Assembly (NCBI RefSeq): GCF_028769735.1
Contig: NC_088178.1
Span: forward strand, 13,542,857 to 13,606,856
Reading direction: 5' to 3'
From: Zonotrichia leucophrys gambelii
Lineage: Eukaryota; Chordata; Aves; Passeriformes; Passerellidae
DNA length: 64,000 nucleotides
The notes beneath the pieces were generated by a model that saw nothing but the letters and a program-made list of their open reading frames with translations, ran no database searches and was not told the DNA's origin. The translations under genes and the position numbers were made by a program. Positions 51,691 to 64,000 of the stretch are shown here, piece after piece (position 1 is the first letter of the stretch; each line of letters begins with the position of its first letter).

Positions 51691-52650
51691 TTACCCAATT
51701 TCCTCAAACCCCGCAGGCAGTCTGGAGCCGCAAAGCCCCCAGGAGGGAGCCCGCCCATACTCGGTGGGCGCGGAGAGCCCCGGGCTGCCCCCGAGGGACG
51801 CCTCCCCGAGCCGGGCATTACCTCGCGGTCCCGGTCACCCGCGGCGCCCGCCGTTCGCACCGGCCCCGAGCGGCCGCGGGGCAGGCGGGCAGGAGAGCAC
51901 AGCGGCGGGCAGGAGAGCACAGCGGCGGGCAGGCAGCGGGCACCCTCCGCACTCGCTCCAGCCGCGGCGGCGGAGGAGGCGGCCCCGCGCAGCCCTGCGC
52001 TGTCAGCGCGCTCCGCGCCGCCGCCTGCGGCCCTCGGCCCCCGGGGCCGCCCCGCGCTGGGGGAGGGAGGGAGTGAGTGAGGGGCCGCTCCGCGCAGCCC
52101 CGCGGGGCGGGGGAAAGGGGCCGCACCGCCCCCGCCCCGCCAGCCCCGGCCTCTCAGCGCCCTACCGCCTTCCCTCCCCGCACACGGCACCTGGGATCGA
52201 GGTTACGGGGGCTGCGGCGCCGCCTCCTCCTCCTCCATGCCTTCCCCGCGTCGGGGACGGGACAGCCCTTCCCGGGCGCAGGATGCTCCGGCGGGGATCG
52301 GGTTACGGCAGCCGTAGCCTTAAAGGGGCCGAGCCGCCGCCGCCACCTGCCGCCGGGCTCCGCTCGCCGCCTCCGAGGGGCCGCGGCTTCCCCGGACCCT
52401 CCTCCCGCCCGCCCCGCGCTGAGGCCGCCGCCCCCTCTCCGCAGCCGCCCCCGGGAAGGGCCGCGCCGAGCGGGGCTCGGTGCCCCCGGCGATGGCCCGG
52501 GACCGGCCAGCGGCTCCTCGGCACGGCCCGAGCGCAGCCGCCGGGACGGCGCGCGGGCAGCACCGCCCGTGCCCACAGCGAGCCCCGCCGGTGGCACCCG
52601 AGCCCCTGCGAGCGGCCAGCGCGGGCGCCGGGGCCCTGAACGCCGCTGAA
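51690..52650 (-). promoter_or_regulatory. TLCD4: CpG island and probable TLCD4 promoter
   Basis: This is about 1 kb of very CpG-rich DNA and the largest island in the window. A candidate minus-strand donor, CGCGAG|GTAATG at 51822/51821, could end an untranslated exon 1 spliced to 47220. The open frames over 100 codons on both strands are artefacts of high GC. It could also drive a divergent plus-strand transcript; no exon of ALG14, the expected divergent neighbour, is visible nearby. Confidence 0.7.
51884..51934. repeat. 20-bp minisatellite in the TLCD4 CpG island
   Basis: GGCGGGCAGGAGAGCACAGC occurs twice in perfect tandem (51884-51903 and 51904-51923), followed by a partial third copy. Confidence 0.9.
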
Positions 52651-55600
52651 CGTTCATGGTGTTTGTGCTGGGCCAGCATAAGGGCCGGTCAGACGTAGCA
52701 CCTCACCTTCCAACAACATTTTAGTCACTGTGTCTTTCACTTGCACAGCCCGATTGTCTGTAATGTGTCATGGGAAAAATGCTGACGTGACCGTTCGTGC
52801 CCTGGGAATCCATTTATGCGCTCTTTGGAAGCACTGCACAGCACAGAGCCATGGGGAACACACCCATCGTAGAGAGAACAGGTATTGCCAATACTTGCCA
52901 TTTACTAAGTTCAATGCTATGATTTATGACAACTTTTTTCTTTTATTTTACATTTTTGAGCTGTTGTGTTGAAAAACAGAAGCAATCTTACGCTGACAAA
53001 ATTAAATATGATAGACGTAGTTTCACCAACTAGAAAATGTAATGGTCATGACTATTCCTCTTGACGTTCTTCTGCTATCATCCACATCCTAAACCACCTC
53101 AAATTTGCATTTCCATTAATGATTTCTGATTAATAAATTAAAAATTCTCTAACAAAATAATGATGAAGGTACTACTATACATCTCACCCTATAGTTTAGG
53201 CTGCAGCTGACAAGTCATCTACCCCACTACGTACACTGATCTCTCTTGCCAAACATCTCCCACAGCAGGAATGCTCTGGCCTGAACAGAAACTGATGTTG
53301 GCTTGCCTTAATGTGCCAATCTGGAAAATGCAGAAACCCAGGTGCTGATTAATGAGGCATTGAGCCATTCCTGCTGCAGAAGTGGGAACCTGTGGGAGGT
53401 GGGCAGGGCACACTGCCAGCAGCTCTAACTGTTTCCAGCCAGCTTGGCATAATCCATTGCTGGGCATGAACGAACGACCAGGTGTTTGTGTAAACATCAG
53501 AACTACTGAAGTTTGCTTTCCTGTGGACTTGTGTCTTATGCTGACCAGCTTTTGAATTGATTTTTGTTAACAAAATTTTATGAGATGTCCTCAGACAAGT
53601 GAAGAGGATCCCTGCTTCCGATCTCCTTCCCTTTCAAAAACAGATGGACAAATAAAGACAGCAATACCATATGAACATAGTATCAATACAATCATCTAAT
53701 TTCTTAGTGAAATTAAGATTAAAACCTCATGTTTTACTCTATGTAATATCATTCTTGATATAAATAAATATTTCAACCTATTTTGTACTACATCTGCAAT
53801 TTTTGGTGAATCAGAATAGCCACTAAATCCAAAGAACTCCATGGTAGGATCAGAAACCACTTTTAAGATCACATAAACCATAAAAATTCCAAGAGAATTT
53901 TTTCTTCATTAATTCACCTTCCAAAGAACAGCACTCACTTTTTGCTTAATACATTATCAGTGATTTCGACGTTTCTTTACATATAGCCTTTTCTCCTTTG
54001 AGTTGTAACAGCTGTGACACCAGTACTCCATATGGACAAGCAGGGATGACGGAGGACCTGCAGTGGCAGTAAAGGCACAAATGGTTGTCCTCAGGCCTGC
54101 AGGTAGTGGCAAGGACTCTTTCCTCTCATGGTTAAGAAGCAAAGGCCAAAGGTGCTGAACAACAAGCTCTGGCAGATTTAGCTGCTGTGTTTTGAAATGT
54201 GATTTTTCTCAACTCCTGAGGTCACAATCATTCTAAGAGAGTACAACAATGAATTTAGGTATTCATTTAACATGCCAGCCTGTGACCTGGAGTCTCCACT
54301 GTGAGAGTGTAGTAATACCTAATAGCAGAGTAAAATAGACACTTGAGAGTGGTAATGGCTTAAACTGAATGGGCAACTCTGCCAAAGACCACTTATCAGA
54401 GCTCTAAGCCTCAAAATGACCCATCACCATCATGCACTTACAGGTTAGGAAGCATCTAGAAGATAAACCAGACTCTCCCCAAGCCTCTGTATCAGGCCTG
54501 AGTAGCATACAGCCTACCAAAGAATTCCTCTGGCCCAGTGTGCTGTGTGGGTGAAGAAAACGAGTTTGTCCTGCCTCGCTGCTCTCTCCTTGGCCCGAGA
54601 TCAGCACGTTGTTGGGCACGCAGCAGATCGTGACCAGGGGCAATGGCCTCTTTCAACAGCCCCATCCCATAACACGTGCTGGCCTGAGAGCTGCTGACTG
54701 TAAAGGTGAGAATGGTGATGCACTGAGGATTCCTGACTCTCTCCACATGAGCATGCAGCAGGGTACCTCTGCAAACCTTTGCAAACAAAACACTAGCTAT
54801 GAGGAAGCATGAAGGCATTGCAGTAGAAGGGAGACCTGTACACATGGTTAGATATAGCTACCATATCTAGGTTGTCTTAGATTGGTTGTCTGTCCTCTTT
54901 TCCAACCAGAACTGTTTTCCAGGAGATTTTAAGGACTGTGTATGTCTAGGATTTTGAATTGTGTACATCTAGGGTTCTTGGTATCTAATAATCTCATCAT
55001 GTTATTGCATACATGCAGCAGTCTCAACCTTGGATGTCCCATGTCCAGCAACCCCAGAGACCTCAGAGCAAATTCCACAGGCCCAGATTCTATAGGCAGT
55101 GTAATGCCAGCAAAACTAAGGGAGTGCTCTACCACTCCTGCAACTGCTGCATGAACAGACCACACAATTACTTTGGGCATTTCCAGCAAATCCTGTAAGT
55201 ATAAGGCTTACTGTACTTGCATGATGCAACTGGAGCACCTTTTTCTGCATCAGAAATAGAGTAGCCAAAGGGTGGGATAAAGAGCCACCAGAGCAGTATC
55301 ACAGCCCACTGTCTGCTGTACAGTGGCCACAGCCTGGCCTTCACAACTAATACACCTTTTCCTCCCTCCCTTGTGATGTGCAGCCATCACCTTCCAGCTG
55401 CTGCAAACAAAGCTGCCCCTGCTAAACAGCAACTACCAAGGACTTTCCTCTGTAACAGCTGCAGCTTCTGAAGTGAAGCTTCAGAACAGAAGGGAAGTAC
55501 TGGCACTGGGCTGGCTAAGGTGAGCTGCACAACAGAGATTTAGCAACACAAGACAAAAAATAACAGTGTATTCCATATCAACACATATGCATAGCAAAGG

Positions 55601-58600
55601 TAGGGAGGATGGGGGGGTATCACAGTAGCATTTGCAGGTAGCAGCATAATTCTGTTGGCTTCTGCTGAATCATCTTATTTGTACTATTTGTACTATTTGT
55701 TACTTACTTGTAAGAGAAAAATAGGGCTGTGCTTTTCATCTATCCTTTAATTACAATAAAACTTCTTGATTATATTGATGATTTTCAACTTCATGTCAAT
55801 TAGACCCATTAATTCCATAAATGAAGAGCAAATTTGGATAAAATGGATGGGATTTGTTACAACAGGGCAGTAATTGGAAGGCAACCCAAGATAAGTAGTC
55901 AAAGTCTGCAGTAATCTATCCTCAGCTGAGTTGTACACACCTGTTCTGTACCCTTCTCCTTCTGGAATTACTTTCAGAGTGGCACTTCAAGTATGGTAAA
56001 AATTTGTTGTCAGATGACTGCTCCCACTAAAATCTGCAAGAGGGATGTGACCATAAAAGAAAAATACACAGTAACCTTTCCAAAGTATGCCTGTAATTTC
56101 AGAATCGTGCTTTCCCAGAGCTGAGCCTCCTTCTGCCAAGAATGAAGCCTTTATCATGGTTGCTATACTGAAAAGTGAGACATAGGTGAGAAAGAAAAAT
56201 ACTTATAGAGCATTTGAAGATTATTTCAGTTGTGGTTTTAAATTTACACAGGATGTAACTAACCTTTACCCACTGTAGTAAGAATAGATCTTAATGAATG
56301 TTTAAAGCCTGAGCACTTTATGAAAGAAATTATATAACATGGTGTTGTAGAAGCAGCGGATTGAATTCAGTGACCTAAAAGATGCTTACATTTATTTCTG
56401 TCTTAGGAAGTTCCTAGGTCTACCTGTCAGCAGCAGAATATGTTCCCAGAAAATCAATTATACATGTAAACAAAAATATGGAGATTAAAGAACATACGAA
56501 AGAGCAAGCCAACTCTTCTTTTACAACACTGTAAATCAAGAGTAACTTCACTGAAGCCAATGAGTTACAGTGGTGTGAGTGAGAAAAGAACCAGCTCCAT
56601 TGTCTGAAAATTACTTGGGCCACCCATGGAGTCCAATCACATGAACTGCAGGCAGCTAATATTGCAGTATTTAATTCAGAAAGCTCAAGCTTGAAAAGAG
56701 GAGACTGAAAAGAAAGGATCTGAATTTGGTTTCAGTTAAAAAAACCCTGAAAATAGCAATAGGAAAATGGTGAATGGAATGAAAAAAAAAATCTCCATTT
56801 CTAAAAAGTCCTCCCTTTCCATAAAAAAAATTACATAGACCAAAGAACAAATCTGTATGCTTTGGGCTTTTTTTAACACCCTGCAGGTACCCAGCTAACA
56901 GTGGCTGAGCTGTATGCTTCCCTGAAGGGAAAGTGTTATCTTGGCTTTCCAAACAGCAGCCACATTTTATGAGTTGATGCATATTGTGCTACACCTACTC
57001 AGGTGAGTGCTGCAGAACAAGTGTCACACCTTTCCAGCACAGGTAACATATCCTGCCACACTTTTAGTTAGTAACATACCTTCACTCTCCCTGCTGTAGC
57101 TTACTCCCTGTAAACACACGCTCCGTTTTTCATCTGAGGTCAGTGAGTTTAACTTTCCCAGCTCCTGTCACCTCCCACTTGAGAGAGCATTTCTGCCAGT
57201 ACTACTTACTGTCCATAAGAGAACAAAGGCTTGTTTCTGGAGAGCTGTCTGTTCATGAACCTCTTCCTGTCCCTTCTTCAGTTTTCTTCCAGTTTTTCTG
57301 TCTTCTCCATTTGTGTCTCTCATCACACGCTGTCTCTTTCATCTATTTACACCTCACCTGCAGCATTACCCTCTCCACTGGTATTATTGTCCTGATTATA
57401 ACTGTCCAGAAGCTACTGAGGACCTGTAAAACAGCACATTGTGAGCTTTCCATGCTGCACTAGAAACCCCTACACTGATGCACCACGTCAGCATTATGAC
57501 AAGACATCAAACCACATTAAGACAGATATGCTGAGTATTATCCACAGAATTCGCAGGAATGCCATCTCTCTTTTTCCTTTCCAGGTCACTGTCTCCCCCT
57601 CTGCCCCCCTCTTCTACTTTACATTCTATTTTACTAGCACCTTTTCCTTTCCTGTCACTTTATTTTCTTCCTCCCCTGGCTTCCTTCAGTGTCCACCTCA
57701 CATTCCTCCATGCATTTTCTTCCCTCTGATGTGCCTGCACAAAGGAGCATAATGGAGGCAGTACTGCAGCTTTGTTAAACGTGCCTTTGGCTCTTCAGTA
57801 AACAAAGCAGTAACTGGGTGCATCTCTGGGCTCTGCAAACCAGAAAGGTCTAGAGAAAGTGTTTCATTCCCAAAGGCTTAAGCCAGAGAGCTCTGAGATT
57901 TAGAAAACTTCTTGGTTCCCTAATCTCCGACATGAAGCACACCACAAACAGCAGGAGGAATTTTGAAATAACACCCGATTCTTTTCTTCACATGCACATA
58001 TTTCCTTTTGCTTTGTGAGCTGAGGCTCTTAGCAACAAAAGCACTGTAGAACAGGGTAGTAACTAGAATTTGATGATGTCAGAGCAGCAGAAAATTGAAA
58101 AATATGTACTTTGTAATGGTGTACAATTGGAAAGAATAAAATTGGTGCCAAGCAGTGCTAAAACCAAACAAAATGTTTCCCAATAATTCAACATACAGAG
58201 GGTCAGAAAGCAATCCGGGTTTTAATGTTCTGACTGGTAATTAAAATCAGCACAATTCAAGTGCAGAACAAAACAGTCCTTGTTGATACAAGGTATTTTC
58301 TTTAATGTGATAGCATCAGACTTTCAGGTAAAAAGACAGAGCACGTGCTTTGGATGGCATCACTCGTCTGTGTGCTAAAGATAGCTCCTAAGGCTGGCTT
58401 AGCTCAGTCTGAGCTCTGGCACACGCCACAGCAGCTGCACAGCGTGGCACTGTGCCTCCTGCAGCCTTCCACAGCTTGGAAAGAATGGCTGGGAAGGACA
58501 CTTTAATGGCAGATGTGTCAGCCTGAACAGGTCAAGTAGCTTCTTCAGACAATACAATTCCCTCTGAATGCTTTGTCAATTTTTTCAGATTTTTCAAAAA

Positions 58601-59183
58601 ACTTTCTACCACGTTTAGTGATTTTTTGATCCTCTGTTGATCTGTGAAAGCCTTGAGGAAACAAGGAAGGAAAATGGCTTGATGACACAAGGAAACAATA
58701 AAACCTGATCCACACTCACTTTATATATGTCTAAATACTTTTGAAATCTAATTAAAAAAACTGAGTGAGAAAGCAAGAAATTGTTTTCCACATAGTTCTC
58801 AAAAGTAGTAGTCAATAGTATTTGTAATGTTTTTTTTCAGAGAACATGACTTTAAAATTTATATTTCTTAAATATTAAAACTTTTTAATTTCATATTTGG
58901 GGATAGATATTAAAGTGGTATCATACATAGTTTCAAAAGTAAATATAAATTATGTCTTAATTTTGTCAGTTTAGGAGGTCCAGAATGTATTATTCATTTT
59001 TCCTTTATTACTAATAATGAATTCTAGCAAAGCCCCTGCTTTTACCACTGCTACTTGTTAATATTGTGATTATTTTCTAATTTTGCATTGGCACTATTAT
59101 AGATTCTTACCTAGGGTTTAATTGTTAGTCTGCATTGATATCAGGAGCTGTAGTGATTCCCCTCCCAAGGCCCTGTTCTGTAT

Positions 59184-59211
59184 ATTAATTCACACAGACA
59201 TGTGAATTAAT
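59184..59211. repeat. Inverted repeat, 11-bp arms
   Basis: ATTAATTCACA (59184-59194) and TGTGAATTAAT (59201-59211) are exact inverted repeats around a 6-base loop. Confidence 0.85.
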
Positions 59212-59299
59212 TGTTCCTTTGTACAATTCTAGTCACAGGAAGGATATCATGCTCTATGGTGTTCTTTCAAATCTAAGATTTATGACAGCAGTCCTGGTA

Positions 59300-59390
59300 A
59301 AAACATACAAAAAAAGACATGAAACCCCAAAAAGACATACAAAAAGACAAAACTACAAAAAACATACAAAAAGACAAGAAACTACATTAA
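59300..59390 (+). repeat. A-rich imperfect tandem repeat (ACATACAAAAAGACA units)
   Basis: Variants of ACATACAAAAAGACA recur about four to five times with small insertions. A short open frame through it gives a Lys/Thr-rich string and is not a gene. Confidence 0.75.
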
Positions 59391-59597
59391 ATACAGCAGT
59401 GCTAAAGTACAGAAAGACAGCCTGCCTTTCAAATCAAGTGAGGAATTTTGTTTAGGCTTCTACTTCCAATGACACTATTCAACACCATACCGTACTGATT
59501 AGACAAATACTAGAAAAATATTGACTATAAAACCCAAGAATACCTAAAAATAAAGAAAATACAAAATTAATCCTAATTCTATATGTAAGATATATAG

Positions 59598-59634
59598 AGA
59601 TAGATAGATAGATAGACAGATAGATAGATAGAGA
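59598..59634 (+). repeat. (GATA)n microsatellite
   Basis: About nine GATA units with one GACA interruption. Confidence 0.9.
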
Positions 59635-60695
59635 CTAAAAAAATGTTAAGATGGAAGAGTTTCACCATGAAAATGTATCATGCAAACATTATAAGTGGAT
59701 TTGAAAAGTCACTTTGTGAATTGCACTAAATATATTGTCTAACTCAATAATTTGCAGAAAAATTGCATTGTGATATACAAAAAATAGAACATCTTGGTTG
59801 TGGTTTTTTTCAGTGTTGCCCATTTCCTTTTATTTTGTTGTAAACATACACATTTTTTTGTGATAACTCCACTGGGACTGCTCAAAGAGCCAACATTTCA
59901 GCACCTGTTCATCTGATTTGCTGAATAAGGGACATTACACATCTGGAGTGCCTCTGGTGATGTCCTCTTCTTCTGTTTGGAAATTATGCTCCAGTGGAAA
60001 CAGGAATCTCACACTGAAAGTGGCAGCTTTACAAGTAAAGGTTTGTTGGACAACTGTAGTGCACACGCCCAGACCAAAACATTGCAGTCCAGTGCCACGT
60101 TCTGCAGTGCCAAGGCAGCTGATTCTGGCCACACTGTACTCCACACGTATGCACTCCTCAGTTTCACCTGGAACAAACCTGTTTTTTCTGTGTACAGTAC
60201 TCTTTAGAGGTGATTGCAGTTACAAACAATTCATCAATTAAATAATAGTAATGATAATAATAATCATCATCAAGACTTATACCAGCTCTTGGCTTGACTA
60301 TTAGCTACTAAACAGTTGCTTGCATATACAATTGTACCAGTCCTCCAACACAAACATACAATCAAAAAGGCAACATATTTTTTCTTCAAACTATTCTGAA
60401 AAGAATATGAAATCACATGTAAGGTTTCTTTTTGGAAATTATTTCTATTATTTATTTGCTTTAGTCAGTGTTAGTAAATTGGAAGTAGACATTGGAAGCT
60501 GACTTAAAACTTGTGTTTCCACACGTATAAAGTTTTTTCTTTTCAGTAATATATTAATCACAAGTCAGCTAAATAATTAACACCATAACTTAATTCTAAG
60601 CAATTGTCTCATTATCACTGTTTAATTCACAGGCACTGGAGTCGACCAGCTAACTCTCCTGACACCTTAACGACACATTAAATCCACAGTAACTA

Positions 60696-60703
60696 ATGCA
60701 AAT
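60696..60703 (+). promoter_or_regulatory. Octamer motif ATGCAAAT
   Basis: An exact POU/octamer site inside a candidate non-coding regulatory block (about 60540-60960) that also has TAATTA-like sites and a CACCTG E-box near 60799. Function is inferred from motifs only. Confidence 0.35.
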
Positions 60704-63613
60704 GGTTTATAATTTCCTAACATTCATTAAAACTGTAATAAAGGCAAGGACATTCTTTCCTTGTACTGTCAAACAGAGAGAGAACAGTATTACACATCAC
60801 CTGTGCTTGATGAAAAAAATGTGAGGCATATCTGTTTTTAAATCTTATCACATAATTAAAGACTGTTAAAGTACAGTACAGAGGGCAAATTATGTTGGCA
60901 ATAGCTGGACTTTAGACTGTGTCAGCTAATAGGCTTTGCTATGGCTGATATCATACATATTTTAACTAAACAGATAGAAGAAAAAAAGAATTTCATATTT
61001 TGAAATCATAATATTTTGCCTTGCAGGTATCATACACAAACATACAGAAATTAAAATACTGAGATACCTTTGGTAGCTCTTGCAAACTCTGCAAAGAATT
61101 CAATTTATCTCCATTGAGAGCTAGTGGAGTAATTACATTCAATTGACTTAAATAGTAGTTGATCAAATCCCTAAATCCACAGCCATACCTGGCAACATCT
61201 CCAAAACAATAGTCAACAGATTATATATTTTTAAACAAGACTGCATGAATAAAAGATGGAAGAAAAATGGGAGGAAAAGAACATGAAAGACACTGTAGAG
61301 CAAAACCAGAAGACATCTTCCCTTCTCTTTTAATATGACCAGTTATTTCCAGTCCAGCATGGCATTAATTCAATGCTAGACCTTTAGAAACTCGAACAGC
61401 TCAGAAAACTGTCCTCACTTTCAACTGAGCAGCATTTCCTTCCAGAGGAGGGTGTCAGTTCTGCTGCATTTTGAATGCTCATAAGGAGAGGAGGGAGAGA
61501 GCACAGAGGGATGAGATGCCCTTTCCCCAAGCCTGGGCATGCTGAGCGCTGGGCACTCAAAGCCAGAGCCGTGACAGCAGCAGCAGCCCCACAGCTGCCT
61601 GGGTTTCAGTCTGAGAGAGGAAAAGCTGTGCACCCAAAACAAGCTGAGAGCTTGGTCCCATCTATCTCCCTGCACAAGCAGTGGTCAAGTTTTCTGACAG
61701 CAGGAACCCAGGAAAGGCTAAAGCAATGTGCATTTCTCTTCATCCTCCTTACAGATGCTTACGTGGAAAGCTCAGGAAAATCCCAGTCAAAAAGCAGCAG
61801 TGAATAGGTAGAGAATCCTACATCCTAACCCCCAAGTATCCTGCAAGTTTCATTTAACATTACAGATCAGAAAACAGATTTCCAGGAGATTAAAAATAGA
61901 CTTCACATCTATTTTTAGATGTGTGTTTTAAAAAAGACCTTATTTTTACAGGCCAAGTGGCCTGAGGCACCCAAGTGACCTCCAGGCCACTGAGTACTTT
62001 AGGAGTGAAACATCAATCTCTTTCTCCTGGCCTTTTGAACAGAGAGAAGAGCATTATTTTACATTACATTACAGGGACGGCTCCTGAACACACTACCCAG
62101 CAATTACAAGTTGCATTATGTCATGTCAGTGCTGTCTACTACAAAAGTTTCTGCTCCATAAAAGCACCCTCAGAATGCACCCAAATGGTTACAACACCGT
62201 GTGTCATCAAAGGCACTCGTACCAGCCCTCCAGCCACCTCAGGTGCAGCAGGTTAAAGAAACACTGCCTGGCACTGTGGCTCCTGCCTGCCAAAGAAAAA
62301 CATTCTCCTTACAAATTGCTGCTTTGATTCTAAATTTGTACATGGTATTTAGACCCAAACAAATTTCTAAAAACAACCTCCTCTCCCAGTTCCAAAGACT
62401 ATTTTCAGAAAACTTGACATTGCCAACAAGAGAGAAATGTAGGAACAAAGGATACCTTATTTATTAAGCTGTTGTAAACTCACATTCACTTTGCTGTCTG
62501 TCACTGAAAATTAAAGTGTAAAGAAAAGCAAATGTGAGTGGGAAAAAAATGAAAATTTTAAAAAGTTTTTAATATGGAATAAGTCTTATTATTTGGTTCC
62601 ACTTTTTTGGTATTTAGCACAAGCATTGTTTAAGTGTTTGCAAGTGCTGAACTTTTATATCTAAACAAAAGAGACTGAAATATATATGAGAAGTGCCCTT
62701 ATACCAGGAAGCACAGCATTAACTGTAATGTTAACATAAATATTACAGCTGTTATTGATTGCAAATACAAATAAGGACTTCTAAGATTACATTCCTTTAA
62801 TTTTAATGACTCATAAGAAAGTGTAACTGCACTTTGCCCAAAGCAATTGAAAGTAGCAGCTGTCTAAAGGGACAAATCTTGCCACACACTGGCTCTGATA
62901 ACATCCTAATTTTTCTTCAAGTGAGATCAGCCAGTAGCTTGTCTCCAGTTGATCCCAAATGGTCCACTCCACTGATTAATTTAAAAATACCTTTCTTACC
63001 CAACCACAGAACTTGTTATAACACTTAGGATGTTAATGCTCAGATACAGTTTGCATTTCTAATATTAAAGAAGAACCCAGTTAGAAGTCTTCAGGTTTTG
63101 CCTAATCCAAAGGCACGCCTCTTCTCACAGTGCTCCTAAAAACACCATTAGCACATACAAAGAAATAACTGCTTCTGGCAAAAAAAAATCAGTCAAGTTT
63201 CCTTATGTAATGTACATGTTCTTATGAATCACTTCTATGAAAATACCATGCAGAAACTAAGAATAATATTTAGATACATTTAAATCAATTACTGAGCTTT
63301 AACATGATAAATGGTTCCACATTACAATTTTTTCCAGTAGCAAAGGCCAAGTGATTCCTGCCCTTTTTCTCATCCAATTGTTTCTACGATTTTGCTAGTT
63401 TACTCATCAGTAGTGCTGATGCAACTGTTTGTGGAGCTGCACTCTAAGTCAAAAGGAGAAAAATTATCTCATTTTAGAAAACAGCAGTACACTCACTCTT
63501 GTTCATAGGTGTAATTTTAGAACCTGTAATTAGAAGGAAAAAAAAACCCCAAACATCACAAGTATTCAAAGTGCCAGTTAAGAAATCATGAATATAAGGT
63601 GTATTTCAGTTTA

Positions 63614-63660
63614 TTGGAAAGATTCTTGTTTAAGAATCTTGGAAAGATTCTTGTTTAAGT
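63614..63660 (+). repeat. 25-bp tandem duplication containing a hairpin
   Basis: A 25-base unit starting TTGGAAAGATTCTTG is repeated at 63639. Within it, AAGATTCTT (63619-63627) and AAGAATCTT (63632-63640) form a perfect 9-bp stem with loop GTTT. Confidence 0.85.
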
Positions 63661-64000
63661 TAAGAGTTAGATCACTTACAGGGAAACTCAGAATGGGAAT
63701 TACTGCCAGATAGCCAAAACTCTGTCTACATTTCATTTCAGGAGAAAAAATGGTTTTATTTATATTCCAATTACAGCCTTTCCTGTTGGAGACAAAAGAA
63801 CCTGAAACACAAAGAGCCAGCTTTGCTCAGTTCCTTTTAGTGCCCAGCAGTGTAAATTTCAAAGGAGCCATGCACCCCAGGTACCAGGAGGCTTCCACAG
63901 AGAATATTCACATTTAAAAGGAGAGCAGCATGTCTTTCTTTGGAACATTGTCTCACAAGTGGTACATGGAAAAAAATACCATATCTATTTTTTCCTATTC

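Larger units (their letters stand above)
52651..64000. other. Intergenic region right of TLCD4
   Basis: I see no exon with recognisable protein similarity on either strand in 11.3 kb. It contains an inverted repeat at 59184-59211, an A-rich repeat at 59300-59390, a GATA microsatellite, an octamer-bearing enhancer-like block (about 60540-60960) and a tandem duplication at 63614-63660. Confidence 0.5.

Noticed and set aside
51634..52698. Several 100-290 codon open frames on both strands at 51.6-52.7 kb
   Set aside because: They overlap in most frames of one CpG island and encode Pro/Arg/Ala strings; this is a composition artefact.
57143..57752. Two 100-codon plus-strand frames with hydrophobic stretches at 57.1-57.8 kb
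   Set aside because: The sequence is pyrimidine-rich, which makes Leu/Phe/Ser-rich frames; no recognisable family or flanking exon structure.

Overview
This is vertebrate nuclear DNA, most likely from a bird. The coding sequence is split into short exons with GT..AG introns, the intergenic DNA is AT-rich, three CpG islands are present, and two CR1 LINE 3' fragments (24.04-24.28 kb and 36.95-37.22 kb) point to a sauropsid. I see no bacterial operons, CRISPR arrays or tRNA/rRNA genes. The species cannot be fixed from sequence alone. From memory, not checked, the matching chicken region is on chromosome 8.

Three complete genes lie on the minus strand, read from high to low coordinates. TLCD4 (TMEM56; coding exons 47209 to 32012, 262 aa) is a multi-pass TLC-domain membrane protein. 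HCCS (22252 to 18065, 272 aa) is the mitochondrial lyase that attaches heme to cytochrome c. RWDD3 (RSUME; 9313 to 2410, 264 aa) is an RWD-domain SUMO-pathway regulator. For each, I translated the exons, checked GT/AG boundaries and codon phases, and obtained an uninterrupted protein close to the human length. CpG islands sit at the 5' ends: about 8.95-9.56 kb (RWDD3), 22.44-23.05 kb (HCCS) and 51.69-52.65 kb (TLCD4).

Layout: 1-2.4 kb is RWDD3 downstream sequence; 2.4-9.3 kb RWDD3; 9.6-17.9 kb intergenic, with a probable solo LTR and a degenerate AT-rich repeat; 18.1-22.8 kb HCCS; 23.1-31.8 kb intergenic, with a CR1 copy and a protein-like stretch; 32.0-52.6 kb TLCD4 with long introns; 52.7-64 kb has no recognisable gene.

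The three proteins share no pathway. The main point of interest is gene order: in human, TLCD4 and RWDD3 are direct neighbours on chromosome 1 (with annotated read-through transcripts) while HCCS is on the X chromosome. Here an intact, intron-containing HCCS sits between them on the same strand. I did not find an obvious new biological system; the remaining findings are regulatory candidates, repeats and DNA structures.
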